38,399 nucleotides of DNA from Granulicella sp. S156 (GCF_009766105.1 NZ_LMUH01000002.1:1-38399), one strand, 5' to 3'; shown: positions 17,447-25,855, numbered from the stretch's first letter. Numbers and translations are program-made. Notes: generated from the sequence alone by a model not told the origin.

Positions 17447-17703
17447 AGTGCAAGCATGTTTGGGAGCACATCTCCGGCTATCTGGACGGCACGCTCGACC
17501 CCGCCGTGCGCGAGCTGGTGCAGAAACATCTGGAGCATTGCGAGATCTGTTCGGCCATCCTCGACTCGACGCGAAACATTCTTATCCTCACTGCGGACGA
17601 GCGAGTGTTCGAGCTTCCACTCGGCTACAGCGAACGCCTGCATGCCCGGCTTGAGGCTGAGATGCGAGGCATCGCGCCGCCTATAGATTCAGAGGATGGC
17701 TGA
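17437..17703 (+). CDS. Zinc-binding anti-sigma factor (zf-HC2 type)
   Basis: 88 residues. The anti-sigma zinc-finger domain is at the N-terminus: Cys5, then His31-x3-Cys35-x2-Cys38 inside QKHLEHCEIC, in the helical context VWEHISGYLDGTL. Such domains wrap around the cognate ECF factor and release it on redox or envelope change. No membrane segment is present, so it is a soluble version, consistent with sensing cytoplasmic redox through the zinc thiols. The start is fixed by a strong AAAGGAGG at 17421-17428 inside the end of the sigma gene. The overlap of 10 bp makes the DoxX/sigma/anti-sigma trio one coupled operon. Confidence 0.88.
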   Translation: MVIECKHVWEHISGYLDGTLDPAVRELVQKHLEHCEICSAILDSTRNILILTADERVFELPLGYSERLHARLEAEMRGIAPPIDSEDG

Positions 17704-17715
17704 ACGTACAGCGCT

Positions 17716-18171
17716 CTATGGAACTTGATGAATGATGCTGTGCGTGATCCACTCTGCCGCTACGAGAAGCAGCGTTAGGATCGCCAGCACAATCTGAAAG
17801 GTTTCAGATCGCCGTTGCTTATGCGTCACAGGCACCGTGCGCCACTGTGACGATGGCCTCGCGCGCAGGCTGCGAATTCGCCACACGACATATAAATTGA
17901 TCAGCGAGCCCGCCACAGCAACCACCATCATCGGGATGCGGATCGCATCGGCATGGAAACCGTTTGCTGGGTGATGCACTGTGGCAGCAGCGGCCAGTGC
18001 GCCAAGCCCGATGATGACGCGGACGCCGCTGATCGCCATCACTGCGGTGCAGGCGCTCTGCAGCAAAATGAACATCAGGCTCGTTACGCTGAGGATCCAG
18101 GAGCGGTTGCGAGTAGAGGGTTGCTCCTTGGCAGAAGCATCGGTTGCGGAATGGCTCTCATGAACGGACAT
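17716..18171 (-). CDS. Small integral membrane protein of unknown function
   Basis: 151 residues with a hydrophilic Ser/Thr-rich N-terminus of about 25 residues, then four hydrophobic segments: about 25-45 (WILSVTSLMFILLQ), 47-68 (AVMAISGVRVIIGLGALAA), 78-100 (IPMMVVAVAGSLINLYVVW) and 124-145 (QIVLAILTLLLVAAEWI). A basic loop (RIRSLRARPSSQWR) separates the last two. I do not recognise the family. The ATG at 18171 is chosen because AAGAGGAA precedes it; the frame could begin at 18264 but has no site there. It is convergent with the anti-sigma gene (12 bp between stops) and divergent from the FadR-type regulator. Confidence 0.68.
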   Translation of the reverse strand: MSVHESHSATDASAKEQPSTRNRSWILSVTSLMFILLQSACTAVMAISGVRVIIGLGALAAAATVHHPANGFHADAIRIPMMVVAVAGSLINLYVVWRIRSLRARPSSQWRTVPVTHKQRRSETFQIVLAILTLLLVAAEWITHSIIHQVP

Positions 18172-18285
18172 TTCCTCTTTACGGTACATCAGGTCGGTCA
18201 AACCGTTTTTCTTGTGTGTTAAAAACCTCGCTGGCAGAGTAGGATGGAGCCGTGCGTTTCTCACTCAGAAACGCGGGGATGAATT

Positions 18286-19032
18286 ATGGTCAAAACGCAT
18301 CGTAGGTATCAGGAAGTTGCAGCAAGGATCTCGCGCTATGTCGCAGAGAGGAGACTAGAGCCAGGCGCAAGGCTGCCGGGCGAGATCGATCTGGCGAAGG
18401 TCTGCGGCGTAAGCCGTCCCACCATTCGCGAAGCGATGGTAGCGCTGGAGATCGCCGGAGAGCTGGAGATTCGCAGTGGTTCGGGAGCGTATGTTCGCGA
18501 GGCCGTGAACCCGATGTCGCTGGTATTGGACTCCGGCCCTGGCCCGTTCGAACTGTTGCGCGCACGCATTCTGATTGAAGGTGAGATCGCTGCGGATGCG
18601 GCTCTCTATGCATCGGCTGGCGACCTGACGAAGATCGAGAAGATCCTGCAGCAGATGCGGAAGCTGGTGCAGGCGAAGACCAATGCTCAGGTGTCGGACC
18701 GGCAGTTCCATGTGGCGATCGGCGAGGCCGCCAAGAACAGTGTGTTGACGAGCATCGTCGATGGACTATGGGCAGGCATGTTTGCGCCGATGTATCACCG
18801 GCTGAGCCAGCGTGCCGGTCTCGATCAGCATCAGGCAGCGGCGTTGGAAGATCACGAAGCCATCTTTGCCGCGATCTCCGCACGCAACCCGAACGAGGCG
18901 CGCAGAGCGATGCGCAAGCATCTGCATCACGTGGAAGAGCACCTGACCAGCGATGATGTGCCGTCGCCGGTGAAGCCATCGACAAAGCAGGAAGAAGTGG
19001 CAGCCACGAACGGACACAGGCAGCCGGCTTAG
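18286..19032 (+). CDS. GntR/FadR-subfamily transcriptional regulator
   Basis: 248 residues. The N-terminal winged helix (about 5-72) carries ERRLEPGARLPGE, LAKVCGVSRPTIREAMVALE and EIRSGSGAYV, the GntR signature. The C-terminal all-helical FCD domain (about 85-225) has ELLRARILIEGEIAADAA, DRQFHVAIGEAAKN, DHEAIFAAISARNPNEARRAMRKHLHHVE; the spaced D/H...H residues are the usual metal-binding set of FCD domains. Family members usually respond to organic acids or sugar acids. The C-terminal 25 residues are a low-complexity tail. The target is unknown; neither neighbour is an obvious catabolic gene. Confidence 0.9.
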   Translation: MVKTHRRYQEVAARISRYVAERRLEPGARLPGEIDLAKVCGVSRPTIREAMVALEIAGELEIRSGSGAYVREAVNPMSLVLDSGPGPFELLRARILIEGEIAADAALYASAGDLTKIEKILQQMRKLVQAKTNAQVSDRQFHVAIGEAAKNSVLTSIVDGLWAGMFAPMYHRLSQRAGLDQHQAAALEDHEAIFAAISARNPNEARRAMRKHLHHVEEHLTSDDVPSPVKPSTKQEEVAATNGHRQPA

Positions 19033-19050
19033 GGTGATTCCGCGGACTCG

Positions 19051-19476
19051 CTACTTCGCGAAGAGCTGGCTGAGATCGTCGAAGCTCTTGAACTCCAGGG
19101 CATTGCCTGAAGGATCGAGGAAGAACATCGTCGACTGCTCTCCCACCTGGCCTTCGAACCGCGTATAAGGTTCGATGATGAACTGCACACCGGCCGCGCG
19201 GACCCGTTCCGCCAACGCCTTCCAGTCGCCCTGCTTCAACACCACACCAAAGTGCGGAACCGGCACAGCATGACCGTCGACGGGATTGCTGTGCACGGCA
19301 TCGTCACCGGATGCAGGCTTGTGGTGCGCGACGATCTGATGTCCGCAGAGATCAAAGTCGATCCACTGCTCGGAGCTGCGGCCTTCAGGGCATCCCAGCA
19401 CCGTGCCATAGAAATGGCGCGCTGCATCGAGGTCGTGGACAGGAAAGGCAATGTGGAAGGGGCGCAGTTCAGACAT
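19051..19476 (-). CDS. VOC-family (glyoxalase/dioxygenase fold) protein
   Basis: 141 residues with two beta-alpha-beta-beta-beta modules. Module one: [27 protein letters not shown], with His8 as probable metal ligand. Module two: [19 protein letters not shown], with a His, and [15 protein letters not shown], ending in the metal-ligand Glu. This is the layout of extradiol-dioxygenase/bleomycin-resistance-like VOC proteins. The exact reaction cannot be told. The start at 19476 (MSELRPF) begins at the fold; a longer frame from 19548 runs into low-complexity triplet DNA. Confidence 0.85.
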   Translation of the reverse strand: MSELRPFHIAFPVHDLDAARHFYGTVLGCPEGRSSEQWIDFDLCGHQIVAHHKPASGDDAVHSNPVDGHAVPVPHFGVVLKQGDWKALAERVRAAGVQFIIEPYTRFEGQVGEQSTMFFLDPSGNALEFKSFDDLSQLFAK

Positions 19477-19550
19477 AGTGGAGAGCTCGCGAATGAAATA
19501 GGCCGTACTCCACGATGATACGCAGGAAGCGATCCATTCGCCCAGCACTG

Positions 19551-19595
19551 CTGCCGTTGTCGTCGTTGCTGTTGCTGTTGTTGTCGTGGTTTGTT
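19551..19595. repeat. GTT/GTC trinucleotide-like low-complexity tract
   Basis: A run of imperfect GTT/GTC triplets upstream of the VOC gene. It creates a spurious Gln/Arg-rich reading frame on the minus strand. Slippage-prone DNA next to the 35-bp inverted repeat. Confidence 0.5.
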
Positions 19596-19601
19596 TCTCG
19601 C

Positions 19602-19685
19602 CGTCATCCTGAAGCGTAGCTGAAGGACCCCCGCATTTGTGCCGCTACGAATGCGGGGGTCCTTCAGCTACGCTTCAGGATGACG
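19602..19685. repeat. Perfect 35-bp inverted repeat with 14-nt loop
   Basis: Arms 19602-19636 and 19651-19685 are exact reverse complements over 35 bp (core GTCATCCTGAAGCGTAGC). This stem lies in the spacer between two minus-strand genes, directly after the small lipoprotein gene. No T-run follows. The sequence matches the style of a dispersed repeat (GTCATCCTGAAGC...GAAGGACC) I have seen in acidobacterial and other genomes; copy number here cannot be measured. Confidence 0.85.
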
Positions 19686-19701
19686 ACGAAAGACAACCGC
19701 A

Positions 19702-20037
19702 CTACCCGCGGTGATATCCCCGGTCATAGCCACGCACATACGCATTGCGGAACGCATCGCGATAAGGCCCGAACGGCCCGAGCTGCGGATCATAGCCAGG
19801 GCAATCGTGGAACGCGCGCGTTCGGCGAACATGATAGGGAATACCGCTCTCCACATCGCGAGCGCCATCGGCGCGTCCTGCTTCAAAGCCATTGTGATCC
19901 GCCAGTTGAATGAGTGGCGGCAACTGTGCCACAGGCGGTGGCGGAGGAGGAGGTGGTGGGTAATTGTGAGCACAACCCAAACCCGCGAATAAAAAAATAG
20001 AGGACGCGGCTGCAAGAACCAAACGAGGGGCCTTCAT
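19702..20037 (-). CDS. Small putative lipoprotein with poly-Pro linker
   Basis: 111 residues. The signal peptide MKAPRLVLAAASSIFLFAGLGC ends in a Cys (about residue 22) that could be lipidated; the lipobox AGLGC is atypical at -3. A run of nine prolines follows. The mature domain is rich in Gly, Asp, Arg and Tyr: GFEAGRADGARDVESG and a C-terminal AYVRGYDRGYHRG. I do not recognise a functional family. The start at 20037 has AGGAG upstream; a longer frame from 20067 has none. It is flanked by repeat DNA on both sides. Confidence 0.7.
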   Translation of the reverse strand: MKAPRLVLAAASSIFLFAGLGCAHNYPPPPPPPPPVAQLPPLIQLADHNGFEAGRADGARDVESGIPYHVRRTRAFHDCPGYDPQLGPFGPYRDAFRNAYVRGYDRGYHRG

Positions 20038-20145
20038 AGAACTCTCCTGACCGTTAAAACGGCTCATTGGCTTGAACGCATAAGCAGCCAGGATGTTGCT
20101 CTGGAAAGAGGTACACCGTTTCTAGAAGGAGAGGCAAAAGCACCG

Positions 20146-20337
20146 CCCCTACATTGTCACCTAGGACCACCCCTACATTGTCATCTCGACCGGAGGCGGC
20201 GCTTTTGTCGCCATAGTGGAGAGACCTGCAGTTTGCTCGCGCGGGTAATACTCCCCAAGCAAGCAAACTGCGACTTCTCCGCTCTGAGCAGAGTCGAACC
20301 GACGCATGACGATGCACGCATCGGTCATGCGTCCGGC
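20146..20337. repeat. Composite intergenic repeat between lipoprotein and P5C dehydrogenase genes
   Basis: The 302-bp gene-free stretch 20038-20339 contains a direct repeat CCCCTACATTGTCA (20146-20159 and 20170-20183), an imperfect long hairpin with exact 10-bp core arms GCAGTTTGCT (20228-20237) and AGCAAACTGC (20262-20271), and a second hairpin GACGCATGAC/GTCATGCGTC (20301-20310, 20324-20333) just after the dehydrogenase stop. The last could help end that transcript, but it lacks a T-run. Confidence 0.65.
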
Positions 20338-20339
20338 TC

Positions 20340-21926
20340 CTACGCCTTATCCGAGACCACGCCCATCTTCTCCGCAATAGATTTCGCTTGAGTAAATAGT
20401 GTTAGGTAATCCGGCCCACCCGCTTTGGAATCCGTCCCACTCAAATTGAAGCCACCGAACGGATGAGCCCCAACCATCGCGCCAGTGCACTTGCGGTTCA
20501 AGTAGAGGTTCCCCACATGGAACTCATCGCGAGCGCGGTTAAGCTTCTCGCGAGAGCTCGTGTAGATGGCGCCCGTCAGGCCGTACTCGGTGTTGTTAGC
20601 GATGGCCAGCGCATCCTCGAAGTCCTTGGCACGAATCACAGCAAGCAGCGGCCCGAAGACCTCTTCCTGCGCCAGACGCGCCGTCGGAGCCACATCAGCG
20701 ATGACAGTTGGTGCGATGTAATACCCGCCCTCAATGTCGAGCGCCGTACCACCGGTCAGCAATCGTCCTTCGCTCTCGCCGATCTGGATGTAGTCGAGAA
20801 GACGCTTCTTCGCGACGCTGTTGATGACCGGCCCCGTCGCGAAGTTCTCCGCAGGATCTCCGGTAGCGAGGCTCGCCACGCGCTCGCGAAGTTTGTCGCA
20901 GAAGGTGTCGTACACCGGCGACTCAACGATCACACGCGAACACGCCGAGCACTTCTGCCCATTGAACCCGAAGGCCGAAGCGACTACGCCATCCACGGCT
21001 GCATCGATATCCGAGTCCGCATCGACGATGATCGAATCTTTTCCGCCCAGCTCAAGGATCGTGCGCTTGATGAAGTTCTGTCCAGGCTGTGTCTTCGCAG
21101 CGCGCTCATGGATCTCGAGGCCAACCTTCTTCGAGCCCGTAAAGGCGATGAAGCGAATCTGCGCGTGATCCACGATGGCGCGGCCAACCTCCGGCCCACC
21201 TTGCACAAGATTGACGACCCCATCGGGAAGCCCGGCCTCTTCCAGCAACTCGACAAAGCGCGCGGCGATGGTCGGTGCATCAGGCGAGGGCTTCAGCACA
21301 ACGGTATTGCCGCACACGATCGCAGCGGCCGTCATCCCGGCCATGATGGCGAAAGGGAAGTTCCACGGCGGAATTACCGCACCCACGCCAAGCGGAACGT
21401 AGCGTAGCAGATTGCGTTCGCCAGGATATTGAATCGGCGTCGTTGCGGCGTCGAGGCGCAGAGCCTCGCGCGCATAGAACTCCAGGAAGTCGATGCACTC
21501 ACCGACATCCGCATCGGCCTCAGCCCAGTTCTTGCCGACTTCCAGCGTGAGCCACGCGCAGAAGGTCAGGTGACGGCTGCGGATCAGATCGGCAGCGCGA
21601 ACCAGCAGCGCAACGCGTTCGGCGACAGGGGTGCGCTTCCAGCTTGCGAAGGCCAGCTGTGCCGCGCTGACGGCATCATTGGCATCCGCCTCCGTCGCAG
21701 CGGAGTGGACTCCGATAATCTCGGCGGGACGAGCAGGATTGACAGACGTAATGCTGTTGCCGGAGCGCCGACGCTGGCCTCCAATGACAAGGTCATAGGT
21801 CGCGCCAAGCTCGCTGCGAACGTGAGCAAGAGCCTCGAGCGTCGCACGCTTGATCTCGGCATCTTTGAAGTTGGTAAAGGGCTCATTGTGAAACGGGGGA
21901 AGATTGCTGATAGGGGCAGTGCTCAT
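20340..21926 (-). CDS. pruA: L-glutamate gamma-semialdehyde (1-pyrroline-5-carboxylate) dehydrogenase
   Basis: 528 residues, typical of the stand-alone RocA/PruA type. It oxidises glutamate semialdehyde to glutamate with NAD+, the second step of proline degradation. Visible motifs: PWNFPFAIMAGMTAAAIVCGNTVV and KPS (cofactor), FTGSKKVGLEI (Rossmann turn), the general-base Glu in ILELGGKDS, and the catalytic Cys in FGFNGQKCSACSR. EEVFGPLLAVIRA and NLYLNRKCTGAMVGAHPFGGFNLSGTDSKAGG complete the P5C-dehydrogenase-specific signature. The ATG at 21926 follows a GTGAGG site. No proline dehydrogenase gene lies next to it; it appears monocistronic. Confidence 0.93.
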   Translation of the reverse strand: MSTAPISNLPPFHNEPFTNFKDAEIKRATLEALAHVRSELGATYDLVIGGQRRRSGNSITSVNPARPAEIIGVHSAATEADANDAVSAAQLAFASWKRTPVAERVALLVRAADLIRSRHLTFCAWLTLEVGKNWAEADADVGECIDFLEFYAREALRLDAATTPIQYPGERNLLRYVPLGVGAVIPPWNFPFAIMAGMTAAAIVCGNTVVLKPSPDAPTIAARFVELLEEAGLPDGVVNLVQGGPEVGRAIVDHAQIRFIAFTGSKKVGLEIHERAAKTQPGQNFIKRTILELGGKDSIIVDADSDIDAAVDGVVASAFGFNGQKCSACSRVIVESPVYDTFCDKLRERVASLATGDPAENFATGPVINSVAKKRLLDYIQIGESEGRLLTGGTALDIEGGYYIAPTVIADVAPTARLAQEEVFGPLLAVIRAKDFEDALAIANNTEYGLTGAIYTSSREKLNRARDEFHVGNLYLNRKCTGAMVGAHPFGGFNLSGTDSKAGGPDYLTLFTQAKSIAEKMGVVSDKA

Positions 21927-22088
21927 AGAAACCTCACAATCATTTTATGCGCTTGTGTGTAGGGCGATGTGGATTCGAGCATGCGGAAAATAGGCAAGGA
22001 GGCCGATTTTCGTCACAACTGCCGTGGCGAAACTTGGCTCCCTTAGCGCACGTTGCGTCAAAGGCTCTCTGTTTGCGCCTGCACGCCC

Positions 22089-25000
22089 TTACTCCGTAAG
22101 CTTCTCCGTCGCCTTCGACATTTTGGCCGTACGCTCCAGCTTGTCCCACGAGAACGGTTTGCCATCGATCGCACGCTTCACGGTCTTGATCAGCACCAGG
22201 GAAAAGAGCTGGCGATACGTAAACCGCTGCACCCAGATATGGACGAGCAGCCACGCATCCCCACGGCTGGCCGGATGTTTGCGTTCCAGCAGGAACGCCA
22301 GACCCGAAGCCGCGAAGTCGATCAGCAGGAACGCCAGGAAGGCCGTCAGGAGCTTGTACAGATCGCCCGTGCTGGTCGTCTCCGGATGGAAGTGTTTGTC
22401 GATAAAGTAATGCAACACTCCAGCGACGAACATGAAATCGATCAGCGGCGACACCAGCGGCAGCAGGATCTGGAAGACAACGATGTTGGGCAGAGCAAAC
22501 AGGCCCATCGCACGCCGCCGCATAATCGCGCCGCGATGCTTGAAGACCGCCTGCAGAATTCCAAAAGACCACCGGAAGCGCTGCCGGGCAAGCCCGTTGG
22601 CATTGATCGGCGCCTCGGTAAAGGCGAGCGCCTGATCCTCATAGATGACCGCATAACCCTGCTCCAGCAGGTTCATGGTCAGGTCGGCATCCTCTGCAAC
22701 GGTGTCGGGATGGTACGCTCCACCAGCTTTCACCGCCGCCGTCCGCCATGCGCCGATAGCTCCAGGCACCACCATCACGACATCGAATAAATCCAATGCC
22801 CGCCGCTCGAAGTTCTGGCTCGTGATGTACTCCAGCGCCTGCCAGCGCGTCCAGAGGTTCACCCGGTTGCCGACCTTTGCATTGCCCGCCACCGCACCGA
22901 TGTCCGGATTCGCGAAGTGGCACACCAACCGTGCAACGGCGTCATGAGCAATAACGCCATCGGCATCGATGCCCACGTAGACCTCTTCGTCCGTGCTCTG
23001 CAGCGCGAAGTTCAGCGCCTCGGCCTTGCCGCCGTTGGGCTTGGTCAGCACCGTCAGCTTGCCATCCGCAATCTCCTTCGCATAGGTTTCGGTGGCGATC
23101 TTATACGTTGCGTCGGTCGAGCCATCGTCGATCACGATGATGCGAATGTTCTTGTAGTTCGACATCAGCACAGAGCGGATGGTCCGCGCAATCACCTTCT
23201 CCTCGTTGTACGCAGGAATCAGTACGGCGACCTTCGGCTGATAGTCGGGCGTAGAGAAGTCCTTGCGGCGGCGGAAGCGATCGATGATGGCACACAGGCC
23301 GATGATGATGAGCCGCCCGCTCATCAGGATGTCGCCGACAAAGAAGACGGTCAGCACGAAGTGATTGAAGAAGCCAATAAAGAAGAAGGTGATCGAGTCG
23401 ATGAAAGCGCCGTAGCGCTGATTCCTCGTCAGCGGCACCATCACCTGGTCGCGTGTCTGGCCGATGAGCTCCGAGACTGGAACGATCTCATAGCCATGGG
23501 CCCGCAGCGCTTCGATCAGCTTCGGCAGCGCGGCGACAGTCGCCGAGCGGTCGCCGCCGCCGTCATGCATGAGAATGACGGACCCGCGCATCCAGGACTT
23601 CGTGTTGGCCTCGGTGATCTGCTCGAAGACGCTGTCGATAATCTCCTGCGGAGACTTGCGCGGATGCTCGTCCCAGTCGTTGGTATCGATCTTGTCGCCG
23701 ACGATGACGTAACCGAGCTGCTGCGTATGGTCGACCGGCGCGGCCTGGTCGTTGGTATCGGGCTCCTGGTCGATGGAGTACGGCGGGCGGAAGTAGATCG
23801 GCTGCACCCCGAGTTTGGAGGCAAAGAGCCGTTCTGTCAGGTTCAGTTGCAGGTCGACCTGGCGCGTCGAGATTTCGCTGATGTCGGGATGCGTGAAGGT
23901 ATGGTTGCCGATCTCATGGCCTTCGCGGTAGACACGCTGCATCACGCCGACATTGTCCTGCGCGACCTCTCCGATCATGAAGAAGGTCCCCACCACGTTG
24001 TACTTCTTCAAAATATCGAGGACCAGCGGCGTCCACTTGGGATCCGGGCCATCGTCGAAGCTAAGGGCGACCTTCTTCGGGTGATACCCGTACTGCGAAA
24101 GGGTATACGGCAGCGGATACGAGTCCATCGTCTCGGAGACGACGCTGAGATACTTCGATGGAATCGTCTTATCGTCGTCCATCGTGACGGTGCGATGGCC
24201 GTTCTGCGGCCTCCCGGTCACCTTCAGGATGTCGCCGTCGCCTTCGGTGTCCACATCCTGCCCCGGCAAAACGACTGCGAGGTCTTTCACCGGATCGGCC
24301 TTCGTAGGCGAGTCCCAGATCTTCCACAGGGAATCGTCCTCATAGCCCAGACGGAACAGCGCGAAGGTCTCCAGCCCGAGCGCGCGGGCGACGCGCATCT
24401 GGTTCAGCACCGTGACGGCATCCAGAAACCAGACCTGGTGCCGCACCTTCGCATCTTCGTCGTCATAGGTGAAGTGCGGATTCAGCGAGTCGTCGTCCAG
24501 ATCGATCTGTGCCTCCGAGTCGGAAGCGGCCTGCCAGACCTCCTGCGTCGAAAGCATCATGGTGGAAAGAATCGGCTGTTTTGCGGGAGGCTTGGTCTTC
24601 TTGCGCGAGCCTTTGCCCTTGGCCGGCGGGGGAGGCGGAAGATTTGTGGTCCAGTCGTAGCCGTAGTTGCCGATGCCGATGATCAGTTTTTCGCGCGGGA
24701 CGATCTTCATCGCCTCCCGCAGGTTATTCGCGAACCAGTCTTGTCCGGCCACCGGGCCGGGATCGGTGCCGGTCTGGTGCTGGTCGAGGTTCATCAGAAC
24801 GACGCCATTGCTGTTGGCGCCGATGAACTTCAGGTCGAAGTCGTCATCGCCGACCGGCACGCTGACGTACAGCCGCAGATTGCGCGAGTGAAAGTCGTTA
24901 TAGAGCGCCTGGATGAGTTGTTGGTAGCCGGGTTGGGCGGCAAGCGGGATGTTCTGGAAGTTGAGTGTTAGACCGCGGTAGAGCGTATTTGCCGCGAGAA

Positions 25001-25643
25001 ACGTATCGATCTGGTGAACGAAGTTCGCACGAGCTGCGGGGTTCAGCAGAAACTGTCCGACATTGTCCTCAAAGACACCGTCCGCCGCGCTGTAGTTGTT
25101 CACCAGTGGAAAGATTTCGGTATCTTCGCGGGCCGTTGTAATGGCGCGGACTACCTTGTTCTCGCGATCGACTCCATGCACCACGGAGCCCTCGACCACG
25201 GAGAACGGAATGTTGTCGGAGGTAAGGGCCGTGATATTGCCATCCGGCGTGACGACGTGGAGCCACTCGGGGAAGAGCAGGTCGATCTGTTTGATGTGCT
25301 GCTTCAGAGAGGCGTAGCTGGCCGGATCGGCGTCCGTATAGAACGCCGCCCGCAGACCCTCACCCGAGTTCAGAACGACATCGGAGGGCTTGAGGTCCAG
25401 TCTGCGATGCGCGGACCGATTGAGCTTCTCCTTGGAGGTGAGTTCCAGGGCCGGCGCGTTCGCCAGGGCACGGTACCGCTTGGTCGCCGACCGCAGATCG
25501 AGCCCGCGCAGGGGCTTCATGCGGACCAGGCCAACGATAAACAGTACCCCCACGATAACGCCGAAAAGAGCCAACAAGTCGAAGATTCGCCGCAGCCGCT
25601 TCCAGCGTTTGCGTTGCGGGTCGTAAAAAACTTGCTTGCTCAT
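22089..25643 (-). CDS. Trifunctional-type polysaccharide protein: GH18-like + NodB deacetylase + GT2 synthase
   Basis: 1184 residues, one polypeptide. A cytoplasmic basic start and one TM (about 21-41) lead to a periplasmic GH18/YaaH-like domain (about 90-445; GYDW at 328-331). Its catalytic strand reads GLTLNFQ (224-230) where GH18 enzymes have D-x-D-x-E, so it is probably inactive or altered. A complete NodB/CE4 domain follows (about 520-735): SFDDGP (528-533), HTFTHP (581-586), RPPY (619-622), NDW (655-657), LMHDGGG (691-697). TM helices near 750-785 return to a GT2 domain: DDGS (839-842), DADG (893-896), EDAD (984-987), QRFRW (1021-1025), then terminal TM helices. All GT2 and CE4 residues are present. 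By analogy with PgaC/PgaB and IcaA/IcaB, it likely polymerises and deacetylates a beta-linked N-acetylglucosamine polymer. Confidence 0.88.
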   Translation of the reverse strand: MSKQVFYDPQRKRWKRLRRIFDLLALFGVIVGVLFIVGLVRMKPLRGLDLRSATKRYRALANAPALELTSKEKLNRSAHRRLDLKPSDVVLNSGEGLRAAFYTDADPASYASLKQHIKQIDLLFPEWLHVVTPDGNITALTSDNIPFSVVEGSVVHGVDRENKVVRAITTAREDTEIFPLVNNYSAADGVFEDNVGQFLLNPAARANFVHQIDTFLAANTLYRGLTLNFQNIPLAAQPGYQQLIQALYNDFHSRNLRLYVSVPVGDDDFDLKFIGANSNGVVLMNLDQHQTGTDPGPVAGQDWFANNLREAMKIVPREKLIIGIGNYGYDWTTNLPPPPPAKGKGSRKKTKPPAKQPILSTMMLSTQEVWQAASDSEAQIDLDDDSLNPHFTYDDEDAKVRHQVWFLDAVTVLNQMRVARALGLETFALFRLGYEDDSLWKIWDSPTKADPVKDLAVVLPGQDVDTEGDGDILKVTGRPQNGHRTVTMDDDKTIPSKYLSVVSETMDSYPLPYTLSQYGYHPKKVALSFDDGPDPKWTPLVLDILKKYNVVGTFFMIGEVAQDNVGVMQRVYREGHEIGNHTFTHPDISEISTRQVDLQLNLTERLFASKLGVQPIYFRPPYSIDQEPDTNDQAAPVDHTQQLGYVIVGDKIDTNDWDEHPRKSPQEIIDSVFEQITEANTKSWMRGSVILMHDGGGDRSATVAALPKLIEALRAHGYEIVPVSELIGQTRDQVMVPLTRNQRYGAFIDSITFFFIGFFNHFVLTVFFVGDILMSGRLIIIGLCAIIDRFRRRKDFSTPDYQPKVAVLIPAYNEEKVIARTIRSVLMSNYKNIRIIVIDDGSTDATYKIATETYAKEIADGKLTVLTKPNGGKAEALNFALQSTDEEVYVGIDADGVIAHDAVARLVCHFANPDIGAVAGNAKVGNRVNLWTRWQALEYITSQNFERRALDLFDVVMVVPGAIGAWRTAAVKAGGAYHPDTVAEDADLTMNLLEQGYAVIYEDQALAFTEAPINANGLARQRFRWSFGILQAVFKHRGAIMRRRAMGLFALPNIVVFQILLPLVSPLIDFMFVAGVLHYFIDKHFHPETTSTGDLYKLLTAFLAFLLIDFAASGLAFLLERKHPASRGDAWLLVHIWVQRFTYRQLFSLVLIKTVKRAIDGKPFSWDKLERTAKMSKATEKLTE

Positions 25644-25661
25644 GGATCGTTAGGGTTCCCT

Positions 25662-25798
25662 GTTATCGTATCGCGTTTTAGTTATCGTATTACGTATCGA
25701 AATGTCAGCCATCCTGGTTCGCAGAGGAACCACCCCAGGTTTCGCCACGAAACCCTCCGCGACCTTTGCGTCTTTCCTCTGCGCCCTCTGCGTCAAGG
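25662..25798. repeat. Short direct repeats and a dispersed CTTTGCGTC-type repeat
   Basis: GTTATCGTAT occurs at 25662-25671 and 25681-25690, upstream of the fusion gene. Further on, 25764-25798 is a pyrimidine-rich stretch with CTTTGCGTC, CCTCTGCG and CTCTGCGTC, which resembles a widely dispersed bacterial intergenic repeat that encodes spurious RKDAK-type peptides on its other strand. The spacer 25644-25855 holds no gene. Confidence 0.45.
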
Positions 25799-25855
25799 CT
25801 GTTGCTACTCCGAAAAGCAACAAAGGAAACACTCCAATCGGTATGATGCAAGGAA

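Noticed and set aside
19551..19685. Possible CRISPR or tandem-repeat array
   Set aside because: It is one inverted repeat plus a triplet tract; there are no regularly spaced direct repeats or unique spacers.
22917..24971. 684-codon plus-strand frame inside the GH18-like/NodB/GT2 gene
   Set aside because: Exactly antisense to conserved catalytic motifs; rich in Arg/Val/Asp/His with no recognisable fold.
25650..25832. 60-codon minus-strand frame with RKDAK-type peptide
   Set aside because: It comes from a dispersed CTTTGCGTC-type repeat that gives similar spurious peptides in many genomes.
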